From: Brachybacterium timonense
Lineage (GTDB): Bacteria; Actinomycetota; Actinomycetes; Actinomycetales; Dermabacteraceae
Assembly: GCF_900258505.1 (NCBI RefSeq)
Contig: NZ_LT984895.1
Span: 1,727,102 to 1,791,101, forward strand
Length of the DNA stretch: 64,000 bases
Direction of reading: 5' to 3'
The notes beneath the pieces were generated by a model. It was not told the DNA's origin and searched no databases. It saw only the letters and a list, made by a program, of their open reading frames with translations. The stretch's first letter is position 1. The number at the start of each line of letters is the position of its first letter. The translations under genes were made by a program, and so were the position numbers. Shown here in pieces: positions 8,822-18,068 of this stretch.

Positions 8822-9958
8822 CTACCGCGTCGCGTAGAACGCCACAGCCGCCGACGCCGCCACGTTCAACGAGTCCACCCCGTGCATCATCGGGATCGTC
8901 ACCCGGCGGTCGAGCCGGCGGTCGGCCTGGCGCGTCAGGCCGTGGCCCTCGGTACCGAACACCAGCGCGAGGTGCGGATGGTCCTCCTCGACCAGCTCGT
9001 CGAGGGTGATCGCGCCCTCTCCCAGGGTCATGCCGGCGACGACGTACCCATGCTCCTTAATCATGTCGATGTCCGCAGGCCATGAGTCGATGCGCGCCCA
9101 GGGGACCTGGAACACCGTTCCCATCGAGACCCGGATCGATCGACGGTACAGCGGGTCCGCGCAACTGGGGGTGACGAGGACGGCGTCCACGCCGATCGCC
9201 GCTGCTGACCTAAACGCGGCTCCGAGATTCGTATGATCGACGATGTTCTCGAAGATCGCGATCCGCGAGCGGCGCTTCGTATTCGAGGCAGAACGATTAT
9301 CTCGCCCCGCTGAACTCTCGCCAGGAGCTGGCGTCCTGCGCCGCTCCTTACCGCTGGACACGCCAGAGCTCAGTTCGAACGTATCGTCGACCTCGCTTTT
9401 CACTACCTTGGGCTGCCAAGGTCGGCTCGTATCCGAGGAGAGATTCCCGGTCTGCGGTGGTTTGGATCCGCCCACGTTGGTGTGGTCCACGATGTTCTCC
9501 AGCACGGCGATCCGGGCTCGGGGCGCATCGGCCAGTGGCGCCACCAGCTCCTGAACCGACGGCAGAACGGGCCGTTGCATCGCCGCGAGCGCTCCACGGT
9601 GCAGGTGGAAGCCCGTCAGCTGCTCCAGCAGAGCCTCCTCCCCCACGAACACCGGTGCCTCCGGAGCGCGGGCACACAGAGGGGCGAAGCGCTCCAACCA
9701 GGTGGGGCTCATGAGAAAGGAGCGCGGCTGCATACCGGCGCCAAGGGCCCGGGAGATCACTTCGTAGCTCTCGGCCATGAACAGGCCGCGCTCGACCTCC
9801 ATCCGGGAGCGAAGGCGCACGTCCGTCATCCGCACGTAGTCGTCGAGGGCGGGATCCTCGAGGTCCTCGACCAGGCGGATCTGCGCGGCCAGCGGGGAGC
9901 CGACGATCTGCTCGGGCAGGGTGAGTCGCCCCGCCAATGCAGAGTGCTCGCGATCCAT
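8822..9958 (-). CDS. TrmH/SpoU-family RNA 2'-O-methyltransferase with internal duplication
   Basis: This SPOUT-class RNA ribose methyltransferase has an N-terminal substrate-binding domain (about residues 20-145) and a C-terminal knotted SAM-binding domain (from about 232), with the motifs FRSAAAIGVDAVL, FGTEGHGL and IPMMHGVDSLNVAASAAV. The usual length is near 270-300; this one is 378. The excess is a second copy of the start of the SPOUT domain. RIAVLENIVDHTNVG (149-163) is followed by a 68-residue hydrophilic insert and RIAIFENIVDHTNLG (232-246), after which the domain continues normally. The frame stays open throughout. The two copies differ mostly at synonymous positions. The 3' part faces the restriction island, suggesting the SPOUT half arrived with it. 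Confidence 0.88.
   Translation of the reverse strand: MDREHSALAGRLTLPEQIVGSPLAAQIRLVEDLEDPALDDYVRMTDVRLRSRMEVERGLFMAESYEVISRALGAGMQPRSFLMSPTWLERFAPLCARAPEAPVFVGEEALLEQLTGFHLHRGALAAMQRPVLPSVQELVAPLADAPRARIAVLENIVDHTNVGGSKPPQTGNLSSDTSRPWQPKVVKSEVDDTFELSSGVSSGKERRRTPAPGESSAGRDNRSASNTKRRSRIAIFENIVDHTNLGAAFRSAAAIGVDAVLVTPSCADPLYRRSIRVSMGTVFQVPWARIDSWPADIDMIKEHGYVVAGMTLGEGAITLDELVEEDHPHLALVFGTEGHGLTRQADRRLDRRVTIPMMHGVDSLNVAASAAVAFYATR
9221..9514 (-). repeat. Diverged 45-bp direct repeat flanking a 204-bp in-frame insert in the trmH-like gene
   Basis: Copies at 9470-9514 and 9221-9265 encode the same 15-residue motif with three conservative changes (V/I, L/F, V/L). I count 32 of 45 identical bases, with the longest exact match ACGATGTTCTC. 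The insert between them (9266-9469) encodes a Ser/Arg/Lys/Pro-rich stretch I do not recognise and appears lower in GC than its surroundings. A recent tandem duplication would give identical copies, so recombination with a diverged ortholog fits better. Confidence 0.8.
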
Positions 9959-9976
9959 GCTCAGCCGAGGTCCGGC

Positions 9977-10771
9977 TCAGTCAAGACCGATGGCGCGGGC
10001 GGTGAAGCGCTGACCGTGCTTCTCGACCACAAGCGGCAGACCGAAGGTGGCCGTGAGGTTGCGGGAGGTGATCACCTCGTCGATTGGGCCGGCGGCCACG
10101 GCGCCGCCGCGACGCAGCAGCAGCGCATGCGTGTACCCCGGCGGGATCTCTTCCACATGGTGGGTGACCAGCACGGTCACCGGTGTGGCGGGGTCCGAGG
10201 CGAGACGGCCGAGTGTGCGCACCAGCTCCTCGCGGCCGCCCAGGTCCAGCCCGGAAGCGGGCTCATCCAGCAGAAGAAGCTCAGGGTCAGTCATGAGGGC
10301 CCGGGCAGACAGCACCCGCTTGCGCTCGCCGGTGGACAGGGTGGCGAACGGGCGGTCAGCCACATCGCCCACGCCGAAGGCGACCAGCAGAGTCCGGGCC
10401 CTCTCGAGGTCCATGTCGTCGTAGCTCTCGCGCCAGCGGCCGACGATGCCGTATCCGGCGGTGACCACGACGTCCAGCGCGGTCTCATCGCCGGGGATAG
10501 TGTCGGCGAGTTCCGCGCTGGCCAGACCGATCAGGGTGCGCAGCTCGAACACGTCAGTGCGGCCCAGACGCTCCTCGAAGAGGTCCACCGTGCCGCTCGT
10601 GGGATGCAGTCGCGCAGCCAACAGCCGGATCAGCGTGGACTTCCCAGCACCGTTCGGGCCGAGCACCACCCAGCGCTCACCAGATTCAATGCGAAGGGAG
10701 ACAGAGTCGAGAAGGTGGCGCCCCGATCGGCGCACAACGACATCGGACAGCGAAGCAGCGGCGTCGGACAT
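9977..10771 (-). CDS. ABC transporter ATP-binding protein
   Basis: A 264-residue single ATPase domain. It has Walker A GPNGAGKST (about 39-47), the ABC signature LSTGERKR, Walker B LLLLDEPASGLD and the H-loop in VLVTHHVEEIP. No permease or binding protein is adjacent. Stand-alone ATPases of this ModF/YlmA-like type often have no known transport partner. It lies 18 bp upstream of, and in the same direction as, the trmH-like gene, and is divergent from the RNB ribonuclease. The substrate is unknown. Confidence 0.88.
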   Translation of the reverse strand: MSDAAASLSDVVVRRSGRHLLDSVSLRIESGERWVVLGPNGAGKSTLIRLLAARLHPTSGTVDLFEERLGRTDVFELRTLIGLASAELADTIPGDETALDVVVTAGYGIVGRWRESYDDMDLERARTLLVAFGVGDVADRPFATLSTGERKRVLSARALMTDPELLLLDEPASGLDLGGREELVRTLGRLASDPATPVTVLVTHHVEEIPPGYTHALLLRRGGAVAAGPIDEVITSRNLTATFGLPLVVEKHGQRFTARAIGLD

Positions 10772-10830
10772 ATCTGGAGCCTATCGCTCGTAGACTGGGC
10801 AAGCCCGGATCCGCGTCGCTGGAGGTCGCC

Positions 10831-12318
10831 GTGCCGCATCGCCCCGTCTCCCTGCACGCGCCGCGTGGCTCCGCTACCGCGGCGGAGATCGAGGCCGCGA
10901 TCGACGCTGTACTCGAGAACGCCGACGACGTGCCCGTCGACTTCCCCGCCGATGTGCTGGCTGCTGCCGAGCGCGCTGTCGCCGAACTGACTGATGGCGA
11001 GGACCGCGTGGACCTGGAGCACGTTCCGTTCGTCACGCTCGATCCGGCGAGCTCGACCGATCTGGACCAGGCCATGCACCTCGAGCGCACGGATGACGGC
11101 TATCGCGTGCTCTACGCTATCGCTGACGTGCCCGCCTTCGTACCGCTCGGCGGACGGATCGATGAGGAGGCGCGCACCCGCGGAGCCACCGTGTACCTGC
11201 CGGATCGACGGATCCCGCTGCACCCCACACTGATTTCCGAAGCCGCCGGCTCGCTGCTGCCTGATCAGCGCACCCCAGCATTCGTCTGGAGACTTGATCT
11301 CAATGACCGAGCGGACGTGCGGGGAATCCAGTTGGATCGCGCCTGGGTGCGCTCACGCGAGAAGCTCGCCTACGACATTGTTCAGGAGGAGCTCGATGCG
11401 GGCCGTGGCCGCCCCGTTATGCAGCTGCTGCTAGAGATCGGTCACCTGCGCACCGAGCGTGAAGCCGATCGCGGCGGGGCGAGCCTGAACGTGCCCGAAC
11501 AGGAGATCGTCGCCGATGAGGACACGGTGCGACTGCAGTGGCGCACTCCCGCGCCGATCGAGGATGCGAACGCCCAGATCTCCCTGATGACCGGCATGGC
11601 TGCCGCCACCCTCATGCTCAAGCACGGCGTGGGCATCCTGCGCACCATGCCGCCGGCCGATCAGCGGGCAATGGCACGCTTCCGCCGCCAGGCTGAGGTG
11701 CTCGGCGTGCCGTGGGAAAACGGTGTAACCTACGGCGCTTTCCTGCGCTCGCTGGACTGGACGCAGCCACGCCACCTGGCCCTGCTGAACCAGGCTGCCT
11801 CACTGTTCCGCGGCGCGTCCTACGCCGCCTTCACCTCCCCTGACGAGGCACCCGAGGACCCGGTGCAGGCAGCGATCGCCGCGCCCTATGCGCATACCAC
11901 CGCCCCGCTGCGCCGCCTCGTGGACCGCTTCGTGCTACTGGTCTGCCATGCACATGCCCAGGGCATACCGGTGGCACCAGAGCTCCTGGCCGCTCTCGGC
12001 GAGATTCCGGACGTGATGCGGACCACCGCCGCTCGCGCCGGCGATCTTGAACGCCGAGCCTTCCAGGTGGTGGAGACCGCGGTGCTCTCCCGACGCGCGG
12101 GCGAGACCTTCGCCGGTACGGTCATCGATCGCCGAGAGGCCTCGAGCAGCGAGAACGGGGACGGGGCGCCAGTGCGGGTCGAGGTGCAACTTCAGGATCC
12201 TCCGGTCACGCTCTGGGCACCCGGTGTCGATGCCGAGATCGGTACGGAACTGGCTGTGCGCCTGGGCCCGGTCGATCCCTCCACGGGCCGACTCACAGCG
12301 CAGCTCGCCGACTCATGA
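10831..12318 (+). CDS. RNB-domain 3'-5' exoribonuclease
   Basis: The 495-residue protein carries the RNase II/R catalytic (RNB) domain. The signature DPASSTDLDQAMHL (about residues 71-84) contains the clustered aspartates that bind catalytic Mg2+. A second conserved region, APYAHTTAPLRRLVDRF, lies near residues 350-366. It lacks the N-terminal cold-shock domains of full RNase R, as is common in actinobacterial short RNB proteins, and ends in a short beta-rich region that may be an S1-like fold. The GTG start at 10831 gives the expected N-terminus. Its stop overlaps the next gene start (ATGA), so the two are co-translated. Likely role: mRNA/tRNA decay. Confidence 0.88.
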   Translation: MPHRPVSLHAPRGSATAAEIEAAIDAVLENADDVPVDFPADVLAAAERAVAELTDGEDRVDLEHVPFVTLDPASSTDLDQAMHLERTDDGYRVLYAIADVPAFVPLGGRIDEEARTRGATVYLPDRRIPLHPTLISEAAGSLLPDQRTPAFVWRLDLNDRADVRGIQLDRAWVRSREKLAYDIVQEELDAGRGRPVMQLLLEIGHLRTEREADRGGASLNVPEQEIVADEDTVRLQWRTPAPIEDANAQISLMTGMAAATLMLKHGVGILRTMPPADQRAMARFRRQAEVLGVPWENGVTYGAFLRSLDWTQPRHLALLNQAASLFRGASYAAFTSPDEAPEDPVQAAIAAPYAHTTAPLRRLVDRFVLLVCHAHAQGIPVAPELLAALGEIPDVMRTTAARAGDLERRAFQVVETAVLSRRAGETFAGTVIDRREASSSENGDGAPVRVEVQLQDPPVTLWAPGVDAEIGTELAVRLGPVDPSTGRLTAQLADS

Positions 12319-13106
12319 CAGTTCCGGTCGACGGGTCACGCGAACTGCTCCTGCCGCGCGCAGCCTCTCTCATGCTCTGGGCGGCAGCCTGTCACCGCGG
12401 AGACATCGGCCCCGATGACGCAGCAATCCTCGCGTTGGGCGCACGCCGAACGGGTATGGATGCCGCAGGCGAGGACCTCTTCGACTGGCTGACCTCGCTA
12501 CGCCGAATTCCGCTGCCCCGGCTGCGTTTGCTCCTTCCGCGTCCCGGCCGGATTGCCGGTCTGGTCGGGCCGCCCGCCGCTATCACCGAGGCGATCAGTG
12601 CCGGGCAGGCTGTTCTGGTGGCGGCTGCGGACCTCGCCGATCACACGCTGATCCCCCATGAACGTGTGGAGCTCGGCATTGGGCCGGACGGTGAGCCTGG
12701 ACCGGTCGTGCGGTGGCACCGACATCCGGCTCCGCTGGGACGCTCGGTGCTACCCGCCGACGGGACAGGACGCGAGCACTTGGTGCATGCACTGCGTCGC
12801 GCTGCATCGTCCTCGCTCGACTGGGATCTGGTGCCGGAGGAACCGATCGAGGATGTGCGGGCCCCGCATGGCTGGGCGCCGGCGCTTCTGCCCGCATATC
12901 TTGAGCCGACGCTGGTTTCCCAGCTGATACTCGCGGCTCGGACAATGATCCTGGTTGAGGATGAGCTGGTGGCAGGCAATCCGCAGGCGGTGACCCTGGC
13001 GGAGAAGGACCTGCGCCGGGACATGCTCGAGGACATGCGCGATGCCGCGGTTGCCGCACTTATCGACAGCACGGACCGGGCCGCTGCCGAGGCGATGCTC
13101 GGCTGA
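12315..13106 (+). CDS. Conserved hypothetical protein coupled to RNB ribonuclease
   Basis: I do not recognise a domain. The 263 residues are soluble, rich in Ala, Leu and Arg, without signal peptide, membrane segment or cysteine motif. There is a run of hydrophobic/basic residues around LPRLRLLLPRPGRIAGLVG (about residues 67-87). The ATG overlaps the RNB ribonuclease stop by 4 bp, arguing for translational coupling and a linked function, perhaps RNA metabolism. A palindrome that may act as a terminator follows 19 bp after the stop. Confidence 0.75.
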   Translation: MTVPVDGSRELLLPRAASLMLWAAACHRGDIGPDDAAILALGARRTGMDAAGEDLFDWLTSLRRIPLPRLRLLLPRPGRIAGLVGPPAAITEAISAGQAVLVAAADLADHTLIPHERVELGIGPDGEPGPVVRWHRHPAPLGRSVLPADGTGREHLVHALRRAASSSLDWDLVPEEPIEDVRAPHGWAPALLPAYLEPTLVSQLILAARTMILVEDELVAGNPQAVTLAEKDLRRDMLEDMRDAAVAALIDSTDRAAAEAMLG

Positions 13107-13124
13107 GGCCCGGTCCGATCTCAG

Positions 13125-13140
13125 GCGCTCCGCGGAGCGC
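13125..13140. terminator. Palindromic hairpin between convergent genes
   Basis: The 16-base perfect palindrome GCGCTCCGCGGAGCGC lies between the convergent ends of the hypothetical gene and the DUF6351 gene. It could act as a terminator in both directions. No T-run follows, as is usual for actinobacterial terminators, so the assignment is tentative. Confidence 0.45.
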
Positions 13141-13157
13141 TCAGCGCAGACGCGGTA

Positions 13158-15338
13158 TCAGAAGCGCTGCCAGGGTCCGTCGTGCGGGACCTCGCCGCGT
13201 GAGGGCGCCTCCCAGTCACAGACACCGTCGGCGAAGATCTCCTGGAGGCGCTCCCACTGTTCGTCGGTCAGCTCGACGGCGTAGTTATCGCGAACCGGAT
13301 CGACGCGCTGGCAGGCGATGATGTCTGCCTTCACGGACTCACCGGCGACCTCCCGGGGGAAGCTCGCCGAGGGGTAGAGCTGCTCGCACTCGGAGTCCGG
13401 GTTGCGGTCCAGTGCCATCGGCAGGAACTGTGGGTTCTCCTCATCGCGGGTCATACAGCCTTCGACGAGCTCAGCAGGGCGGGCCGCACCGATCTCATCA
13501 AGCGAAGGACGATTCGTCGGGTCATCGGAGAGCTCGATACCCTCGAGCCAGGCGTCCAGCTGATCCAGGCCGTGCATGAACAGCGGGCTGGCAGAGCCGA
13601 AGCCACCGTAGCGATGATCCTCCAGCAGGCTCACATGGTTCACAGTCGACCCGTTGCGATCTCGAAGGCGCTCCACCATCGAGTTGGTGTGGTAGCGCAC
13701 GTGGATGTCTCCCTTCTCGAAGTCATCCGCGTAGGCGCGATAGTCGACGATCGGCACGGACGCGAGTCCCTGACCACCATCGGTCAGTCGACCGGTGCGA
13801 TAGGCGGCCTCCACGGCGGGCATGTCGGCCTCGGAGCGCTCGTCTCGGAATTTGCCGTCGTGGTCGTAGCCGCCGATGGCCTCGTTCAGGTCGAGGAACT
13901 GCTCGACGCTGATGGTGCCGTCCTCAAGAGCGCCGAGTCCGTACTGGATGCCCTGGTTGTCCAGGGGGCGCAAAGCGAAACCGGTCTCGGGATCGGTGCC
14001 GTAGATGTTCTTGGTGTGGTCATAGACGTCGCAGCGCACGCCATCGGGATTGGTGTGCGGGTCATAGCGTTCCTCCTCGGGAATGAGGCCGGGGCAGAAC
14101 GCGGTGGGATCGATGCGCTGCGCACCGTGGGCGACGTTGTCCATGGTGGCCAAGGTCTGGAAGCCGGTCACGGCGCGCTTCTGCTCGTCGTCCCAGTCCA
14201 GCTCGGTGCCCTCCAGGAAGTAGTGCTGCAGCAGGCGCGCGTCGGTGATCATGTGGATCGTGCCGAAGCCGACCTCCGGGAAACTGCAGCCGACCATGAT
14301 GCCGTCCAGCACGCCGGGATAGTTGTCGGCGGTCTGATGTGACTGGTAGGCGCCGCCGGAGCAGCCGATGCCGATCGTGAACTCGTCACGACCGTAGGTC
14401 TCCAGCACTTTCTCCTTGGTCAGCTGCGCGGTTTCGGAGCCGAGCAGGTCGTTGCAGTTGTGGCCGAATACGTTCAGGGAGTTCGAGGCCATCACGTAGC
14501 CACGGCTGAGGATCTTCTCGTCGAGTACGCCGCCGGTGCCAGGGCCCTGGCGGTACCAGCCCTCGGTGCAACCGCCCCCGAACTGGTAGACGATCTTCCC
14601 GTTCCACAGGTCCGGGGAACTGGTCGGAGTGACCTCGCCCTCCACGATCGGGTCGTGGATCACGGCGTGCTGGTAGACGCCGCGATTGGCGGTGCCATGG
14701 GCGATGCGCACGATGAACGGGACCTCGCGTCCATCCTCGAGCGTGGTCATCGCCATGTCAGCCGGGTAGTCGGTGGCGCCCTCGGGTAGTTCGTCCCACT
14801 CACCGTCTGTGGTGCGGTAAATGTGGTCAACGCGGTCGGCGACCGAGCAGTTCTCATCCAGGGGTGTGCCCAGCGGCTTGTCGAGACCGGGGATTATGAA
14901 AGCCTCGGTCTCGCAGTGGAAGGGCGTCTGATGCGGACCGGACAGGATCGGGCCTGTGCCCGGATGATTGGTGACGGTCAGGGAGGTGCCCTCGCGACCC
15001 TTGCCGGGCGGGTTCGCCGTGATCGCGCTCTGGCCCTCTGGCAGGTTCTCGACCAGGCCGATGAGAACACGACGTTCGGGATCGAAGGTGAAGGCCTCGG
15101 TGACGTCTCGCCCGTCGGCCTCGATGACCACCTTGTGTTCGGGGACGTTCTTCGGAATACCGACTTCGACGAGTGCGTCGCCACCGGTGACCAGATCGGG
15201 CGTGCTGGAGACGGTATCGACGGTGAGTCCTGCGCTCTTCGCTACGGCGGGCGCAGCCGTGCTCAGGCCGCCGACGATCAGCGAGGCGCTGGCGAGAGCA
15301 ACGAGCAGGGATCTGGGATGGGGCAGTTCGATCGTCAT
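13158..15338 (-). CDS. Secreted DUF6351-family alpha/beta-hydrolase-like protein
   Basis: A 726-residue exported protein. A signal peptide is clear (basic start, hydrophobic SLLVALASASLIVGG, probable cleavage after APAVA near residue 33). After a beta-rich region, the hydrolase-like core contains the glycine-rich QFGGGCTEGWYRQG (about 252-265) and a nucleophile-elbow pattern GIGCSGGAY with S327. An Asp/His pair to complete a triad is not certain from sequence. Many cysteines suggest disulfides outside the cell. The family matches what I know as DUF6351; its substrate is undescribed to my knowledge. A good RBS (AGGAG) precedes the ATG. No partner gene is adjacent. Confidence 0.8.
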   Translation of the reverse strand: MTIELPHPRSLLVALASASLIVGGLSTAAPAVAKSAGLTVDTVSSTPDLVTGGDALVEVGIPKNVPEHKVVIEADGRDVTEAFTFDPERRVLIGLVENLPEGQSAITANPPGKGREGTSLTVTNHPGTGPILSGPHQTPFHCETEAFIIPGLDKPLGTPLDENCSVADRVDHIYRTTDGEWDELPEGATDYPADMAMTTLEDGREVPFIVRIAHGTANRGVYQHAVIHDPIVEGEVTPTSSPDLWNGKIVYQFGGGCTEGWYRQGPGTGGVLDEKILSRGYVMASNSLNVFGHNCNDLLGSETAQLTKEKVLETYGRDEFTIGIGCSGGAYQSHQTADNYPGVLDGIMVGCSFPEVGFGTIHMITDARLLQHYFLEGTELDWDDEQKRAVTGFQTLATMDNVAHGAQRIDPTAFCPGLIPEEERYDPHTNPDGVRCDVYDHTKNIYGTDPETGFALRPLDNQGIQYGLGALEDGTISVEQFLDLNEAIGGYDHDGKFRDERSEADMPAVEAAYRTGRLTDGGQGLASVPIVDYRAYADDFEKGDIHVRYHTNSMVERLRDRNGSTVNHVSLLEDHRYGGFGSASPLFMHGLDQLDAWLEGIELSDDPTNRPSLDEIGAARPAELVEGCMTRDEENPQFLPMALDRNPDSECEQLYPSASFPREVAGESVKADIIACQRVDPVRDNYAVELTDEQWERLQEIFADGVCDWEAPSRGEVPHDGPWQRF

Positions 15339-15538
15339 CGGTCGGACTCCTGTGTCGGGGAACGGGGAGAACGGGTTGTGAGCCCGCTCTCATCACGCTA
15401 GACGGGGAGCCGACGTCGCACCGGGAAATCGTTATCTCTTGACCATTTCATGACGTTCGGTCTCAGATCGTGAGCCTCGGCGCCCGTCACGGCGACAACG
15501 CACGCTCGAGGCATCGGTCAGCAGTTCTGCCGCCTCGG

Positions 15539-16729
15539 TCAGGCGCCAGCGAGCACCGTCCGATACACCGACAGGGTGCGCTGCGCGATGGACTCCCAGG
15601 AGAAATGCTCGGCCGCCCGGCGGCGTGAGGCCTCCCCCATCTGGCGTGCCCGCTGCGGATCCGACACCATCCGTGTCAGGGCGTCGGCGAGGTCCGCCAC
15701 GAACGCCTCCGGATCGGTTGGCGTGCCGGTGCCGTCCTGTACCTGGTCGATCGGCACGAGATAGCCGGTCTCCCCGTCGGCGACGACCTCCGGGATGCCA
15801 CCGGTGGCGCTCGCGACCACGGGAGTGCCACAGGCCATCGCTTCGAGGTTCACAATGCCCAGGGGCTCGTAGATGCTCGGGCACACGAAGGTCGTGGCGT
15901 GGCTAAGGAGCTGCGTCAGCTCGTGGCGCGGCAGCATCTCGGTGATCAGGTGGATCCCGTCGCGGTCTGAGCGCAGCCCTGAAACCAGCTCAGAGACTTC
16001 GCGGGCGATCTCCTCAGTGTCCGGCGCTCCCGCGCACAGCACCACCTGGTAGTCAGCGGGCAGCTCGCGCACAGCACGCAGGAAGTACGGCAGGCCCTTC
16101 TGCCGGGTGATGCGGCCGACGAACACGATCGTCGGTGCCTCCGGGTCGATGCCACGAGTGGTGAGAGCCGACGTCTCCGTGTTCGGCTGCCACTGCTCGA
16201 TGTCGATGCCGTTGTGCACCACATGCACCCGCTGAGGGTCGACCATCGGGTAGGCACGCAGGATGTCCTCCCGCATGCCGGCAGAGACGGCGATCACCCC
16301 GGCGGCATACTCGTAAGCGGCGCGTTCAAGGTAGGAGCTCAGCGCATACCCGCCGCCGAGCTGCTCTGCTTTCCACGGTCGTAACGGTTCCAAGGAGTGC
16401 GCCGAGAGCACATGCGGTGCCCCGTGCAGCAGGGAGGCGGTATGTCCGGCAAAGTTGGCGTACCAGGTGTGGGAGTGGATCAGATCCGCCCCGGCGCAGT
16501 CGGCCGCGATCTGCAGGTCGGTGCCCATGGTGGCGAGTGCGGCATTGGCGCCCTCGAGTTCATGTGGCGTGCGGTAGGCGGTAGTGTCCGTCTCGGAGCG
16601 CTCGGCGCCGAAGCAGCGCACCTGGACCTCGATGTGAGGCCGCAGCACACGGGTGAGCTCGGCGACGTGCACACCGGCTCCTCCGTACACCGCGGGCGGG
16701 TACTCCTTCGTCAGCAGGTCCACGCGCAT
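15539..16729 (-). CDS. glgA: Actinobacterial glycogen synthase / maltose-1-phosphate synthase (GT4)
   Basis: A GT-B fold glycosyltransferase of the actinobacterial GlgA/GlgM type that uses ADP-glucose. The start is placed at ATG 16729 (MRVDLLTKEYPP), which has a strong GGAAGGAG site. The N-terminal glycine loop EYPPAVYGGAGVHV (about 9-22) binds donor and acceptor. The catalytic lobe includes GRITRQKG, and the E-x7-E motif appears in CPSIYEPLGIVNLEAMACGTP. The 396-residue length fits the family. It is divergent from glgC (100 bp apart), so donor synthesis and polymerisation are likely co-regulated. In mycobacteria the same enzyme makes maltose-1-phosphate for the GlgE pathway; which product applies here is unclear. 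Confidence 0.92.
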   Translation of the reverse strand: MRVDLLTKEYPPAVYGGAGVHVAELTRVLRPHIEVQVRCFGAERSETDTTAYRTPHELEGANAALATMGTDLQIAADCAGADLIHSHTWYANFAGHTASLLHGAPHVLSAHSLEPLRPWKAEQLGGGYALSSYLERAAYEYAAGVIAVSAGMREDILRAYPMVDPQRVHVVHNGIDIEQWQPNTETSALTTRGIDPEAPTIVFVGRITRQKGLPYFLRAVRELPADYQVVLCAGAPDTEEIAREVSELVSGLRSDRDGIHLITEMLPRHELTQLLSHATTFVCPSIYEPLGIVNLEAMACGTPVVASATGGIPEVVADGETGYLVPIDQVQDGTGTPTDPEAFVADLADALTRMVSDPQRARQMGEASRRRAAEHFSWESIAQRTLSVYRTVLAGA

Positions 16730-16814
16730 AGGGCCGCTCCTTCCGTGCATCCGAGTGTTCATCCGGTTGTCGTCTCAGCCGGGCCTTCCGGAGGGGTGAT
16801 GGAGGCCACCTCTG

Positions 16815-16820
16815 CATTAT
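16815..16820 (+). promoter_or_regulatory. Possible -10 box of glgC (leaderless)
   Basis: CATTAT lies 9 bases before the glgC ATG in the divergent glgA/glgC region. No ribosome-binding site precedes the ATG, so transcription may begin at or next to the start codon. No convincing -35 was found. Confidence 0.3.
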
Positions 16821-16829
16821 CCTCGAAGC

Positions 16830-18068
16830 ATGTCGAAGAAGGTCCTTGCCATCGTCCTCGCCGGCGGCGAAGGGAAGCGCCTCATGCCGCTGACCCTCGA
16901 CCGGGCCAAGCCCGCTGTGCCGTTCGGCGGTATCTACCGTCTGATCGATTTCGCACTGTCGAACATCGTCAACTCCGGGTATCTGCGTGTGGTTGTGCTC
17001 ACGCAGTACAAATCCCACTCCCTGGACAAGCATGTGACCACGACGTGGCGCATGAGCTCGATGCTCGGTAACTACGTTGCCCCGGTGCCGGCGCAGCAGC
17101 GCATGGGCAAGCACTGGTACCTCGGATCGGCGGACGCGATCTACCAGTCGCTCAATCTGATCGAAGAGGAGAAGCCGGATTACGTGGTCGTGGTCGGCGC
17201 CGATCACGTCTACCGCATGGACTTCTCGCAGATGCTCGATGCGCATATCGAGGCGGGCCGGCCCTGCTCTGTAGCAGCGATCCGTCAGCCGATCGAGCTG
17301 TCGGACCAGTTCGGTGTGATCGAGACCGACGAGCCGGACACGACGCTGATCCACCGTTTCGTCGAGAAGCCGAAGGAGACCGCTGGCCTCGCTGATGACC
17401 CCACGCAGGTACTGGCCTCGATGGGCAACTATATCTTCGACGCCGACGCCTTGGTGGAGGCTGTGACGAAAGATGGTGCCGATCCTGATTCCGCTCATGA
17501 CATGGGCGGTGACATCGTCCCGTACTTCGTCGCACAGAACGCTGCAACGGTGTACGACTTCATCCACAATGACGTTCCCGGGTCCACCGATCGCGACCGT
17601 GACTACTGGCGTGACGTCGGCACGCTGGACGCGTTCTACGACGCGAACATGGATCTGATCTCGATTCATCCCGTCTTCAACCTGTACAACGAGGAATGGC
17701 CCACCTTTGCGGGGATCCGCAACGTGCCGCCAGCGAAGTTCGTCCACGCCGGCCCGGGGCGCGTGGGCTCTGCCGTGGATTCGATCGTCTCCCCCGGTGT
17801 CGTGGTCTCCGGCGCGCAGATCGCGAGCTCGGTGATCTCCCCGGGGGTGCGGCTGAACTCCTGGTCCAACGTCACCGATTCGGTGCTCATGGATGGCGTG
17901 GTGGTCGGCCGGCATTCCCAGATCCACCGAGCGATCATCGATAAGAACGTGGTCGTGCCGCCCCGCACCCAAATCGGCCTGGATGCCGATCAGGATCGAG
18001 CCCGCGGGTTCGTGGTGACCGAATCGGGGATCACGGTGATCGGCAAAGGCACCGTCATCGAGCCGTGA
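16830..18068 (+). CDS. glgC: Glucose-1-phosphate adenylyltransferase
   Basis: Makes ADP-glucose from ATP and glucose-1-phosphate, the committed step to glycogen/alpha-glucan. The 412-residue protein has the N-terminal nucleotide loop [13 protein letters not shown] (about 10-22), the conserved [16 protein letters not shown], the metal/sugar-phosphate segment [11 protein letters not shown] and, in the last third, a left-handed beta-helix with repeats such as GVVVSGAQI and [11 protein letters not shown]. It is divergently transcribed from glgA, and its stop overlaps the serB start by 4 bp. Full length and very well conserved. Confidence 0.97.
   Translation: MSKKVLAIVLAGGEGKRLMPLTLDRAKPAVPFGGIYRLIDFALSNIVNSGYLRVVVLTQYKSHSLDKHVTTTWRMSSMLGNYVAPVPAQQRMGKHWYLGSADAIYQSLNLIEEEKPDYVVVVGADHVYRMDFSQMLDAHIEAGRPCSVAAIRQPIELSDQFGVIETDEPDTTLIHRFVEKPKETAGLADDPTQVLASMGNYIFDADALVEAVTKDGADPDSAHDMGGDIVPYFVAQNAATVYDFIHNDVPGSTDRDRDYWRDVGTLDAFYDANMDLISIHPVFNLYNEEWPTFAGIRNVPPAKFVHAGPGRVGSAVDSIVSPGVVVSGAQIASSVISPGVRLNSWSNVTDSVLMDGVVVGRHSQIHRAIIDKNVVVPPRTQIGLDADQDRARGFVVTESGITVIGKGTVIEP

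Noticed and set aside
9266-9469. In-frame insert in the trmH-like gene considered as an intein
   Set aside because: It has only 68 residues and lacks the Cys/Ser start, the HN-Cys/Ser end and the splicing blocks; the flanking motif is duplicated, which inteins do not do.
9482-10990. 502-codon plus-strand open frame across the ABC ATPase
   Set aside because: It opposes the ABC ATPase with complete Walker and signature motifs and runs into the RNB gene in another frame.
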